A stretch of DNA of 64,000 nt from Xestospongia bergquistia. Lineage: Eukaryota > Porifera > Demospongiae > Haplosclerida > Petrosiidae. The first letter of the stretch is position 1. Each line of letters starts with the position of its first letter. The position numbers and the translations under genes are program-made. The stretch covers positions 2,517,501 to 2,581,500 of the forward strand of contig OZ014414.1 in NCBI GenBank assembly GCA_963965975.1, written 5' to 3'. The notes beneath the pieces were generated by a model. It saw only the letters and a list, made by a program, of their open reading frames with translations. It made no database searches and was not told the origin of the DNA. Of the stretch, positions 34,852 through 46,331 are shown piece by piece.

Positions 34852-34941
34852 TTATGTAATACTGGCAGCATCCTGTTGACCTACTGTTGCTGTAGGATAA
34901 TCCCTTTGAGTAAACTCAATTGGAGTATATTGTGTTGTTGT
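34852..34941 (-). CDS. Receptor 1 tail, last exon (ITSM-like)
   Basis: The exon, after atgttag, has 29 codons and a stop, entering in phase 0. TTTQYTPIEF contains T-x-Y-x-x-I, which fits the immunoreceptor tyrosine switch motif; DYPTAT follows. It is the 3' end of the series of phase-0 exons up to 35,872. Confidence 0.65.
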   Translation of the reverse strand, partial: TTTQYTPIEFTQRDYPTATVGQQDAASIT

Positions 34942-35119
34942 CTAACATAGGAGATATAATTATTATAGTACTGGGAATTATATATGATTAAACATTGTCA
35001 TGTTTAAAATATATAATATTACTATATAATAATATTATATCAATAAGTAGAGTGGAAAGATCATTAACTAATTACAAGAATTGATAATATTCATGTACTA
35101 TTACATAGATACTACATTT

Positions 35120-35169
35120 ACTATCTATATGTACATGTACATGTAATAGTACATGTACATATAGATAGT
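35120..35169. repeat. Perfect 21-bp hairpin, 8-nt loop
   Basis: The arms 35,120-35,140 (actatctatatgtacatgtac) and 35,149-35,169 are exact complements. They lie in the intron between the last two tail exons. An outer partial copy (tgtactattacatagat) lies to the left. Confidence 0.85.
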
Positions 35170-35185
35170 ACATTTAAAACATTAC

Positions 35186-35257
35186 CTTCTTTTTTGCTGA
35201 TCTTATCTCACTCATTTCAGCATACAAATGAGTACTTGTATCATCTTTACTTTCATT
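35186..35257 (-). CDS. Receptor 1 tail exon (YxxM)
   Basis: It has 24 codons, phase 0 at both ends (tttatcag; gtaatg). THLYAEMSEIR contains Y-A-E-M, the class bound by PI3-kinase SH2 domains in other animals. It ends in a basic SAKKK. Confidence 0.65.
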
Positions 35258-35301
35258 CTGATAAAGTCAATATCATTAAAAATATCATATTATAATCTAA
35301 C

Positions 35302-35406
35302 CTTGATTTGATCCGATGAATGTGGAGAAAATGATGTCTTGTTACCAAATAAAAAGGTACCATTATTATCTGAGACATTACTAATTGGAAGAGAAGGTAA
35401 AGGAGA
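35302..35406 (-). CDS. Receptor 1 tail exon (Ser/Pro-rich)
   Basis: It has 35 codons, phase 0 at both ends (ttctctag; gttaga). It begins SPLPSLPISNVSDNNG and ends SPHSSDQIK, with no tyrosine. It is a likely unstructured cytoplasmic spacer. Confidence 0.6.
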
Positions 35407-35557
35407 CTAGAGAAAATTGAGAGATTCAAATGTCAGAGTGACAACTTGGAAGTTCTTACTTTGGGACTTCGTATTGAGCCCTTCTCCTTCTTTTTACTAT
35501 TGGTCTAAAATGGGTGGAGTAATGGGTGTGTCCTCTCATTACACACATACTCAATAC

Positions 35558-35614
35558 CTTTTTTATATTAACAGGTACCTCATTATAACCAGGCATGTCA
35601 ACAACATTCTTCAA
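35558..35614 (-). CDS. Receptor 1 tail exon (GYNEV)
   Basis: It has 19 codons, phase 0 at both ends (ttctcag; gtattg), reading LKNVVDMPGYNEVPVNIKK. It carries a single tyrosine in Y-N-E-V context. Confidence 0.6.
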
Positions 35615-35824
35615 CTGAGAAGGGGATGTAGTAGGAGGAGGTACAGGGAGTGTAAAATAAAGACATTAACAGCTGTTTCAGGTGTAGAATAATTTGTATT
35701 AGGTAACATCCTCAACAAAAGAAGTCCACATGTACATATTACATTAAACAATACATATATTTATAATATACAACTTATTGTACTATATGATGTGTTATTG
35801 AGTACAGTAAGTAGAATTATTCAC

Positions 35825-35872
35825 CTGGTCGGTTATGAGCTCAGCATATGCTGAAGTTGTTTGGACATTGTT
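35825..35872 (-). CDS. Receptor 1 tail exon (ITIM-like)
   Basis: It has 16 codons, phase 0 at both ends (tgttacag; gtgaat). TTSAYAELITDQ contains S-x-Y-x-x-L, an exact fit to the immunoreceptor inhibitory motif consensus. With the three exons downstream and the last ITSM-like one, it makes a five-exon tail of about 123 residues with four tyrosine motifs. The matching membrane exon was not found; the only one seen (32.1 kb) is on the 3' side. Confidence 0.65.
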
Positions 35873-35894
35873 CTGTAACATATAATAATATTAC

Positions 35895-36290
35895 CTGATA
35901 TTATTGTAAAGTTATCTTTAGCAATAGCTAGTTCACTATAACCATATTGTGTACCAGCAGATACACTCCATTGTAACTGACTACATTCAATATATGATAT
36001 ATTATCTTTACATAGAGTTATGTTAGTTGAGTTAGTTACTGTAGTGAACATTACTGATATATTTTCAGAGTTAACTACTGTTATATTGTACTGTAACTGA
36101 ATATAGTCCATTAATGGAGGAGACCATCTTAATATCATTGCATTGTCCAGTAACTGATGAGTTAGCAAGTGATTTAAATAACTGACTTGGAATATTATTG
36201 ATTACTGTTACTAGAATATCACCATCATTAGATGTGGTGCAATTGAGTAGAGAAATATTATATCTAACAGTAATAAATTTTATTATCAAA
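35895..36290 (-). pseudogene. FN3-domain fragment(s) of receptor 1, frameshifted
   Basis: A fibronectin type III pattern is visible in one frame from about 36,168: NAMILRWSPP (strand B with Trp), LQYNITVVN (strand C), LQWSVSAGTQYGYSELA (strands F-G), ending at a phase-1 donor (gtaata) at 35,894. A second piece, VRYNISLLNCTTSNDGD near 36,265, looks like the end of a preceding FN3 domain but is in another frame. Many N-x-S/T sites suit an extracellular domain. The donor lies only 22 nt from the next tail exon, too short for an intron. This exon therefore either splices elsewhere or is a remnant. Confidence 0.5.
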
Positions 36291-36299
36291 CATTTGTGG

Positions 36300-37900
36300 A
36301 TTAAGCTAAATTTCCAGATAGATTACTAAGGTTAAAAACTTATTAATTTGATTTTAAAGACTATGAGAATTCCACAGGATGAGAGAGAAATAAGTCAATA
36401 CTTTAAGAAGAAATGCAAATATAGGAGAACGTTCTTTCAGGTACATCAACAACAGAACATTGACTGGAAAGGTTTACCACTATGTCTCAGAGAGATAAGT
36501 ATGACGTCCACATTAATTACACCTTAAATAATTTCTAATGACTCTCACAATTCCTTATCAGTAATGTTTTAAGAAACAAACAATAATTTGAGGATTGGAA
36601 TAGAATTTCTTAGTAAATAGGGCTCTACGTGTCACATTTGCAACAAAAGCTTTTGCATACCAATAAAATATTTTGTGACACAAACCAGTTCGCTTCAACA
36701 GAGTGCTTTTGTCAACTATATCTCAAAGTTTTAAAGTTTTCTAGTTGACAGAAACATAATCAAGTCTTAAATATCCCAACAAACAGATTTTATGTATGTA
36801 AAAATATTTTAAACTTGGCTAGTAGAGTTAATATAAGTCACTATTTTAACTATTTGGAAAACTTCATGTGTGAAACATGATCATTTCTATTGAACCAAAC
36901 CCAATGATTGTTATCAGGAACCATTATTTTCTTTTAATAACTGCCGCTTTTTAAAATCAAAATTGTATATAAGCTGAAAATAGCTTGTTTGAACTTGCTA
37001 TAGCTCTTAGAAAGTTGGCTTCTGTTTTTTGTCGATTTTTAGGGTACGGCATATACAACGAGTTACTATAGAAGTATTGAACCATGCATTGCCTCACATG
37101 TTGATCCAAGTAGACTAACAAGTTTGGCTTAGATTGCAACTGGCATGTATGTAATCTATTATTACTTTGGAATCATGACAAGGCCTTGATTTAAATTATA
37201 AGGTAATTCCATACATTAATCTTGTAAACCCTAAAGCATTGGTTGATATACATTAAAAGTATTGTATTGTTTAATTGTAGTAAATTCAGTGTTTAAAGTT
37301 ACATGGCATACCACCCAAAATTTTGGTGTAATAATGTAATTGGATACAGCACAGAATGCAGTGCATATACTTTAGATTACTAAGTATGAGAAACAGTGCA
37401 AGGACCTAATATGTGTATGATGCATATATTCTTTATCTTGCAGACTATGATGAGCAACCACCAACTCTAAATGACATACTTTAGTTTATTATTGGATTAT
37501 GAGAAATACCACATCTTGGCTTTCCGAAAGGTTTTGCTATATATTTCATTGACAATCCTGATAAAGTGTTACCAGAAGTCAATACATGCTTTTACTATAC
37601 ATTGCATTTGTCATTGCATTTCAAGTCAAAAAAAGTCTGTGCCAGATTTAATCAAGCAGTCTTATACTTACTTAACCACTTTGGGCAATTGTAGAAATTA
37701 AACACCTAGTCATCCAATTTAATCATTTATAATTATACATACCATAATTTACCACTTGTTAAAATCATGCACTTGATGTTCACAAATGAATTCTCTTGAA
37801 CTCTATCATACCATATACCATTGTCTTTTACCATGTTATCAATAATGTGGTCAATTAGATTTATCTTATAAATTTATTATTTTGGATTATATATCAAGTA
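36300..37900. other. No gene recognised
   Basis: Short ORFs at 36,957 (minus) and 37,471 (plus) show no recognisable domain or splice context. Confidence 0.5.
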
Positions 37901-37901
37901 C

Positions 37902-40334
37902 TCAGTTCAGTTCATTTATTACTGAGCAAAACAAAGTTATACCATAATTATTATCATCTGTTAAAGGGTGTGGAAATTGAGCAATTGATACTGATGGAAG
38001 ATTTATATGAGGAGGATCCACAACAACAGCATTGTCTGGTACTAAAATATCCGGAGTAGGACCATCCTCTTCAATGCCATATACATCTGTATCAATTGTG
38101 ATGGGTCAATGGCATGTGGAGAGACTGTAAACAACTGTGTTAGATTATGCTCTGTTCGAAGTTGGTGGATGTTGTATTGCCTTTTAAATTCATTTAGTAC
38201 CCGATTTACTCGAGGAACAAAAATATAACGAAGTGCAAAAAGGTGGTGTTCATTTAGATGGTCCAATAACTCAACAGACTCCAGGAAATAGAATAGATGT
38301 CTCAGAATTACACGTTTTATGTCTCTCCAAAGGCGCTCTATCCTCTGATTGTGTGTTGAACTGCCTGTAATAATTGATTGTCAGTTTACTCCTCTGCCTT
38401 CTAACATAAAACGTGCAACACCAACATTTTCTGTATCTAGGTCACACCGAACATGAGATGGTACTCCAAACTCAGCTACCGCATCTCTAAAGTAATCCAA
38501 GACAGTTAACAACTGGTTGTTGGTTGAACATCTAAGGTATGTAACTAATCTGGAATATCCATCGATAAATAGAATAACATAATATGATACAGAAATAGCT
38601 CAGGGCAGTGTAGAGCTAAAAAGAAAATCGAATAGACCACATGGGCTATTGTTTGAGGCTATACACTAAATGATACTTTCAGTGGATGAACCATTACTGT
38701 CTGTCATTATCTGTTTGCACTCGAACTACCAACATTTGGTTTAAAAAGTAATGATGCTCTCTATATATACAACCACAACTAGGTTGGTTATATTTACTAT
38801 ACATACCTCAATGGATGACCATCTTCCACCTTATGAGTTTGTGGTTTCCATCGATATGCCTATAACAAATGTATAATTATATGTAAACATTAATTTTATA
38901 CAACACTTATGTCTTATAGGTGCAACATTTCCCACAGATGAACTGTCCAATATGACAGTCTATTAGATACTATGTGGCTGTCTGTTACTGAGTATTTGAA
39001 TGCATAATACATATTACCATATAATATACTTGGGTTGACTTGCCATAAAAACATAGCAGATTCATCTGATATTACTCAGTTAGCACTCTAATAATGTTAC
39101 ACACAGGCATATTTAAGATTCTAAGTTAACAAAAGCAGAAAAAAGTTATTTCAAGCCTAAAAATATCAAATCTTTGAGTAAGACTCACATATTATTAGTG
39201 AAATGCTATCAAGTATTTACCATCCATGATTGTGACAAAAGGTAATTTTTAAAAAAGTGGAGTAAACATCATAGCAGATTAAGCCACTGTTATGGATGTC
39301 ATGTTCACAAATCTTGATAATTGTAGCAACAGGAATATCAACAAACTATCAAATAAAGGGTATGTTCAGAAGATTTTTGATTTTTTATAGATGAAGTAAG
39401 GCCTGGAAAAACCAATTCCTGAACATAATATTTACATTGGTATTGGTATATCCTGTATTATGTAACATATTCCAAAAGACCTCACAATATAAAAATTTGC
39501 TATAAGAACACTAATTGCTAACCACAGTACTGTAAAAATGAAGTAAAGAATGCACAATATTTACCATAAAGCATTTGGTCCTGCAACAGAGTGGTGTATT
39601 CTAGCTGCTCGTCTTAGAGACTGACTGACAGGATCAACTCTTTGCATGCTCTCAATAACTTTACTTTTTTGGATAATGAGCCCCTCCGAACAAGTGACAA
39701 TCCAAAATCCATTGTAACCTGTTATTAGTATATAAATAATTTTTATAACCAAATTCAAACACTTCTATTATATCATGTACCAGTGGATGTCAATGGTACC
39801 TGTAAAATGTTAAAGATTATGTCATTTAGTTCTTCATTAGAAATCTGTGTGAAGTTATTCCCTATTCCAAGACCAAACAGTTCTCTTCGTCTTCTTAAAG
39901 TTCTTTCAGACACTCCAAGAATCATAGACATTTGATGGAAATTGAATCCAAGCTCTAACAAAGATTCTAAATCTTCTTCACAAATATGGTATGATGGCCA
40001 TCCAGGATGTCCTGTTCTTTGACAAGAAAGATGGTGGTTAATAGGGAGGTTGCTAGGATCAGGTTGTATACGAAGTGTCCATTCCCCATAATGGGAACAC
40101 AACCTTTGAAATTCTCCTATTACATACTCAATCTCTTATGACTTCTTGTGGAGTATGGTCATTTTCTAATACCCTCCCTAAAATCACTCGAAGGACACTT
40201 ATACAGTCTTCAGCCCTAAAAGGTAAGTTATCTGCCAAATTCAAGTTGTTGGTGTTATAGTGACGATGGAATAGAGATGACAATCCCAATAGGTACTCCA
40301 AAAAAGAGTCTATATCAAAGGTTGAACTTATCAC
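37902..40334 (-). pseudogene. Broken multi-exon integrase-core (DDE) gene
   Basis: Pieces lie in order on the minus strand. The N-terminus is at 40,334-40,128. A helix-turn-helix-like part at about 40,120-39,790 has ILGVSERTLRRRRELFGLG. SVAGPNALW with a phase-2 donor (39,563) matches the next exon start, HIDGNHKLIRWK (38,855). [14 protein letters not shown] follows near 38.56 kb, then [24 protein letters not shown] and a C-terminal PTPDILVPDNAVVVDPP to a stop at 37,902. Asp, Asp and Glu of an integrase triad can be placed in IDGYSR, RCDLD and RIERLW. Defects are an in-frame TGA after WKMVIH near 38.82 kb, a TGA after EGRGVN near 38.38 kb, and frame changes near 38.09 and 40.12 kb. The family recalls the intron-bearing integrase-core genes common in cnidarians, sponges and fish (recollection, not a search). 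Confidence 0.7.
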
Positions 40335-40910
40335 GTGTAAATGCGGTCATCAATATAAACCTAGCCAATTGATTCATCATTTTCTTTTAAATGTTATAAT
40401 TATGATCTCAATATATTTGGATAATTACATGTATGCAGAAGCAGTAGTTACCAGGTATGAGGCTGGACATCAGTCATGGTGGAATGAAAGAATGCCATTC
40501 CCTTCATATAGGATTACTATCTTATAGCTTTCTCAAATAACCAGTCCTCATTTTTTAATAAAATTTGCAGACTTGAATGGCCTTTGAATGGTACAAGTCA
40601 CTTCACTCAAGGTCATGTCCTAGTCAGAGTTTATAACACTAAGTGGTAATTTTTGACGTGAACACAGAATAATTTATGACTATATGGGTTGACTTCTTAA
40701 ATGGCTTCAAAAATTACTTATAATAATTTATCACGCTCAAATGGACATGCAAAACTCTATACATATAACATATATAATCAAAAACAATCTAAGGACTACT
40801 TGACGTGCTTTGTGGGTCAGGGAGAGTAACAAAACATGAGATTAAAACATGATCATGTCATTCAATAAATTAATAAGTACAATGTGTGTGGCTGAATACT
40901 ATTGACATAC

Positions 40911-40976
40911 CAATTGAATAAGTGTCTGGAATTGGGTGAGAAATATGGTCATGTGAGGATACTGCATCCATTTGAG
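40911..40976 (-). CDS. 66-nt linker exon
   Basis: After atatatag and before gtatgt, 22 codons in phase 1 at both ends begin AQMDAVSSHDHISHPIP. It follows the Death exon at 41.2-41.5 kb in phase. A copy at 43,231-43,287 has lost 9 nt and gained an in-frame TGA. Confidence 0.55.
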
Positions 40977-41181
40977 CTATATAACGAGATTTAAGAATTA
41001 CTAGAAAGTTATAGCAAATGTTTGTTGCTAATAGTAATATGCCAATCTTGAAATAAAAATAATGCTAAAAAAATTCTATTAATGCAAACACAAGTACACA
41101 AGTACCCTATACTGTTATAAAATTTTAAATTTAGTAATACATGTATTTTATTTTCTCAAGATAATTAATTACCTAACATAC

Positions 41182-41499
41182 CTTGATATTTAGAGTACAC
41201 CTCTTGTTGAGAAAGGCATCTACGTATTTTGTTTGTAGTTGAATGATGTGCTATGAGAGGTCCCTCAACTGAATTTATAATGTTTTGCTATGTTACTGGA
41301 CGTGACATTGTGTCCATCCAAATAGTCAATACTTCAACAAGTTTCACCATATTAGATTCAGCACTTTGAGATAAATGATCAAGAAGTGACCTTTGCACTC
41401 GAAGTGACAGACCAAGTTCATACCAACTGTATGTAATGTCTGCTTGTACATTGAGTAGATCATGTTTGGTAGGGACTTTTTGTAACATTGTAGTAATAT
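41182..41499 (-). pseudogene. Death-domain exon with a single stop at the core Trp
   Basis: The splice borders (attacacag; gtatgt) are intact, the length is 318 nt, and both ends are phase 1. The exon reads KHDLLNVQADITYSWYELGL, MVKLVEVLTIWMD and RPVT, then TAG at 41,288-41,290 where the other Death exons have TGG (Trp). Beyond the stop the frame continues in register through VEGPLIAHHSTTNKI to KYQ at the donor. Only this codon disrupts it. It is either a young pseudo-exon or a skipped or recoded exon; simple pseudogenisation is the default reading. The 3' linker exon at 40.9 kb is intact. Confidence 0.8.
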
Positions 41500-41590
41500 C
41501 TGTGTAATAAATAATGATATGGTCACTAAGAAACATACATGAAGTAACTGTCAATCAAGACATTAACTAAGGACAGCTTGTTTATGATAT
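41500..41590. repeat. Serial duplication unit: conserved intron segment
   Basis: The segment beginning tgtgtaataaataatgatat directly 5' of the Death exon recurs at about 42,478, 44,040 and 46,331. Four copies in 5 kb, two with full Death exons, show repeated local duplication of the Death-exon unit. Other shared pieces are 40.88/43.20 kb and 42.71/46.55 kb. Confidence 0.8.
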
Positions 41591-43230
41591 ATTACATTGA
41601 CATACTTACTATTTACAAATAATGAAAACAAATTGTGTTATAGACAGTTGGAAACCTTAGTATATAGCTAATATGACTGTAAAACTTAGAGACTATTTAT
41701 TTTATAAGACATTGGACAGGACATTATAAAGACACAAAACAACAAAAGCATCTATGCCTCTATCTCTAACATAGCTTTACCACCTTACATCCTTATAGAA
41801 TAAAACACTACCTTTGGACATATATACAGTACATCATTACATTACATGTAAAATCTTTAAAAATCATTAACAATAAATTAAAGTGATGTCTCTGCAAGTG
41901 CTGCAAGTTGGGCATAAATAATAAAGGTTTGAAAGCTTCTTTTAATCTATTTCTCCCAACTTTCCAGCCTTCTTAAAATTATTAAAATTTCACAAACCAA
42001 AGCCAATGAAATTTACCACTTTAAGAAACAACACAAGAGTAACATATTACAAATTGTACTCAAATTATTCTTTTACAAGAATTAATCATATACTTTTATA
42101 TTCTGTCTGTTGCTTTAAGAGAAGAAGGCAAATTGACCACAAATGTGAGGCTATTCTTTCTACCTCACCCATTGGATAATGATGTGACAGTATACATGTA
42201 CTTCTTTGCTGAGGAAGGTGGAGCTAGCATTTTTAGCTTAAAAGTACAATGAACCTAAAACTCTTGTAGACTTAAAGAAAAAATTACATTAGAAGATTAT
42301 AACATATACAGGACATTCAAAACAAGCATTTCTTCATTACTAACATTGACTAGTGTCACTTTATATAATAATGGAATTGAGTGGCTCTAAATCACAATAC
42401 TTAATTTGATTTTCATGTGTAAAAAAGATTCAATCCATTGACTCTTCTCTACAAAACATTTTTGTGCATGTATGTAATATCTGTGTAATAAATAATGATA
42501 TGGTCACTAACAAATATGGATGCAAGTAACTGTCAATCAAGATATTAACTAAGGACAACTTTTTTAGGATATATTACATGGACATATGATAATTTATCTG
42601 CTGCCATTTTTATGTAAATATGCTCTCACAGCAATAATTTATAGTGTAGTCAGGAGTGACCAGAGTTGTTAACAAGTGTTAGGTCAGGCCTAACAGTTCT
42701 TAGAGTAATAAGGGCAATCTAACTCAGCTTTAGTAACTAAATTATATGCATAAAACACAAAGGCTACATGATAGGCTCCTTGAAGTAACCTCTTACATAC
42801 TCAATTCAAACTTACAGTTTGTATATTTACAAGCAATAATAACAATACCTTACATGAGTGTTAGAAATAATTAGTGATCTGATTTTGTGAACTATTATCA
42901 CCTGGGCTGACACTAATTAAATTCATCATCATAGGTTAGTGAGCTATTACTACATAATTGTCAACTGTTATCAACATGAGTAGTGTCAGATTATGTTCTA
43001 TAAAATTATGTAGTGAAATATTTTTAATGGCTTCAAAAATAAGCTTACACACTCATAATGAATATACAAGTAACACATGCAACAAGTAATACATAATACA
43101 TACAATCATAAACAATGTGAGGACCTGCTTTGTGTGTCAAGCAGAATAACAAAACATGAGATTGAAACATGCTCGTGTAATTCAATGAATTAATAAGTAC
43201 AATGTATGTGGTTGAATACTATTGACATAC

Positions 43231-43287
43231 CAATTGAATGAATTGGGTGAGAAATATGGTCATGTGAGGATACTGCATCCATTCAAG
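43231..43287 (-). pseudogene. Decayed copy of the 66-nt linker exon
   Basis: Borders are retained (cttatag; gtatgt). Relative to 40,911-40,976 it lacks 9 nt and its second codon is TGA. Confidence 0.65.
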
Positions 43288-43725
43288 CTATAAGGAGATT
43301 TAAGAATTACTAGCAATTGACAATAATGTAAACCACAAGGAAATAGTTTATTTTTAACAGTTACATCTACATGTATGCATTAATATAAATGTATCATCTA
43401 CCATAACAGTTACTTGAACAATATGATTTCTGTAGATTCATTATACATGTAATTACTGTCATTAGACCTTTATACATCAATGATGGGCAGGATTTTAAAC
43501 AATATTAAATGTTAGATTTATAATATAAATATATGTACAGTGCTCTGAGTGTGAATAGATTAAGGAGTTTATAGCAAATATTTGTTGCTAATGGTAATAT
43601 ATTAATCTTGGAATAAAAATAAATACTAAAACAACACTAATACAGGTACTCCTACATTGTTATAACATTTTAAATATAGTAATAGATGTACTTATTTTCT
43701 CAAGATAATTAATTACCTAACATAC

Positions 43726-44039
43726 CTTGATATTTAGAGTATACCTCTTGTTGAGAAAGGAATTTACCTATTTTATCTGCCGTTGAGTGGTGTTCTACAA
43801 TAGGTCCCTCCACTAAACTTAGAATGTTTTGTCATGTTACTGGACTTGACATCGTGTCCATCCAATAAGTCAATACTTTAAGTTTCCATATATTGGTTTC
43901 AGCACTTTGAGATAAACCATCAAGAAGACTTGCATCTACTTGGAGTGGTAAGCCAATTTCACATTACCAATGTGCAATGTTTGCTAGTATATTGAGAAGA
44001 TCATGTAGGTCAGAAGCTTTTCTAACACTGTAGTAATAT
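43726..44039 (-). pseudogene. Death-domain exon copy, frameshifted, stop at core Trp
   Basis: This is the sister of 41,182-41,499 with the same splice borders but 314 nt. Small indels after the acceptor and in the first helix (a stop after HW near 43,965) break the frame. The Trp codon is TGA at 43,832-43,834, whereas the sister has TAG. The part after it (VEGPIVEHHSTADKI to KYQ) is still readable. Confidence 0.8.
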
Positions 44040-44449
44040 CTGTGTAATAAATAATGATATAGTCACTAACAAAACATACATGAAGTAACTGTCAATCAAG
44101 ACATTAACTAAGAACAGCTTGTTTATGATATATTACTTCGACATATTTACTATTTACAAATAATGAAAACAAATGGTGTTAGAGACAGTTTGAAAACCTT
44201 AGTATTTAGATGATTTGATTGCTTTTGTTCCTTTGTAACACTTAGAAGAATGACTATTGCTCTTGCAACGATGATGTTTGAGTCCATTTTCTGACAAGAC
44301 AGCTGATTTTCTATTTTCCAGTTCAGAATGAGCTGGGACAATAATGGTCTCCTTTAAAACTGCAGTTGCTGGTGTAGACCTTGTGATGGTTTGCGTAGCA
44401 GAGTCCAACGGTACTGCTAAGTTTCTCCCTGAGAATTGTAACAAGTGTT

Positions 44450-45400
44450 GTCCACAATCGATAATACATTGTTGTTGTTAAGGAAGTCTAGTCCCAATAT
44501 AGCCTCTCCTGTAAGACCTTTTACAACTATAACAAAATGTAATTGTATAAAGAGCCATCCATTTATACATATATAGAAAGGAATATATAAACTATAAGGA
44601 CATTTTGTGTCAGTTTGGTAAGAATTATGTCCTTTTTATTGACCTATTTAAGGGAGTACAGTCATGAGTTATTTTTTCTAAATTTATTTGAAAATCGGTT
44701 CTTCTATATAACATCTTTTTAAATATTTTTAAACATAATTATTTTTCTGTTGAACAAATTACCAGAAACCCACAGAAATATCATAACATAGCCTACTGCA
44801 AGCTTCATAATGTAATAAAATCATTTTAATAGCACATCCTACAATTTAAAAAAAAATCTAATTATAGTGCTTCCATATACCAAAAAATTACATGTGAATT
44901 TTTGATATGGTACTTCGTTGATCTGATTTTACACTTTTATTGATCTTTCATAAATTTATTAGTATATTTTAATCATTACGCATTTCTCTGAAGGAACCAT
45001 GCATAATTTTTAAGAAATCATGCTATTGTACATATCTGAAGTTTGTACTTGCGAATTATTCATTTAAAACAAAGCTATTTCTAAAAAAATACCTCACAAC
45101 AACAGCTTTACTAATCCACCATTTTTAATTTTTGTGACAGGTATTTTATTAAAAAAAGAGAGATGTCTGTTTCCATCTGTGAACCTCCGTATTTCCTTCA
45201 CTGTAATTACAAAAGTATCATCATCATGACTAAAATGATTAATAAAAGCGTCATCAAGTTCTTTGTAAATCAACTAAAGCACTTTTAATAAGAAAAAAAG
45301 TAATATCATTTTCCAGATAAAGTAAGGACGTAAAAAATCGAAAAAATATAAAAGGGAACCAGATATCAAGAATTCTCTATAACAACATAAAAATGTTAGT
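44450..45400. other. Repeat-derived DNA, no gene recognised
   Basis: The left end (aaggacattttgtgtcagtt) matches 12.76 kb; about 45.26-45.40 matches 52.44-52.56 kb. A short G run occurs at 45,436-45,444. The minus-strand ORFs at 44,150-44,444 lack support. Confidence 0.45.
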
Positions 45401-45970
45401 AAACATCTCACACTGTACCTCCTTAAGTGCCTTAAAGGGGGGGGGCAAAGTCTCAGATTTAAAGTGAATACACAAGGAAACTATTTAATAGGTTATTACC
45501 TTATTGCTTCCAAGGACAACAACACGACGTATGTCAACAGAAACTATCAATAGACTGTTACTCTCATAGAGGGATAAGTACAGCCCCAGCGCGAGCCTGA
45601 TCTGGAATACCGGAAATAACTGCATTCCGTAAAATTAGAAAGTAGTTCACTCGTGTGGACTTGTTTGCTAATATTTAACAGGAAGTATTCTGTCCTCTCT
45701 CTTTATATTTTTTGAGTGAATGTTAGTTTCACAGTCCTAAATGTTCAACCAAAAGAAATTTGTGATACATTAAGTAGCTGTAAGTAGTCTTGCATAGACC
45801 CTCACACTGCTAATTGCAATTAACGGCTGACTACATCATGAGACTTCTTAGATTGTACAATCTAAGTTGTCGTACGTGTGTCATTTTTATGTTGCCTTTA
45901 CAAAGTCATTTACAACAATTGGAACTTAGCATATAGTATACTTACATTTACTATCATCTTAAGGTAAAAA
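45400..45970 (-). repeat. Dispersed upstream block, copy 3, with flank repeat
   Basis: It matches 52.56-52.96, 12.88-13.03 and 9.65-9.87 kb, including the donor-like gcaataag then gtaataacc. The right part (45.79-45.96) matches 20.10-20.28 kb. Confidence 0.6.
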
Positions 45971-46286
45971 TATCTGAAATTTTTTTTCAGCTTTTTTTGA
46001 TGCAATCATGTAAAGATACTTGTTCTAATAATTGATCATGCTTTAAATTTTTTTTAAACCCTAGTACTTTGCAGAAATGTAGTTTGATTCCTTAATATCT
46101 GCAATGCTTTGGAGACGTCAAATAATAATTAAAGAACCTAGAGAGCTGAAACTTTTGAAAATGAAAGATGAAGTCAATTACTACAATTATACGGATGGAT
46201 TTATTTCTACAATAATATTTGACATTTTTACAAAGCTATAAACATTCCCTACTTTAATCACTATTATCATTACATGTTATACATAT

Positions 46287-46331
46287 AGTAGATCATGTAT
46301 GTCAGGGACTTTTTGTAACACTCTTGTAATA
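46287..46331 (-). pseudogene. 5' fragment of a Death exon
   Basis: Only the acceptor (attacacag) and about 45 nt corresponding to the leader (DITRVLQKVPDIHDLL-like) remain. The same intron segment flanks it as at 41.5 kb. Confidence 0.65.
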
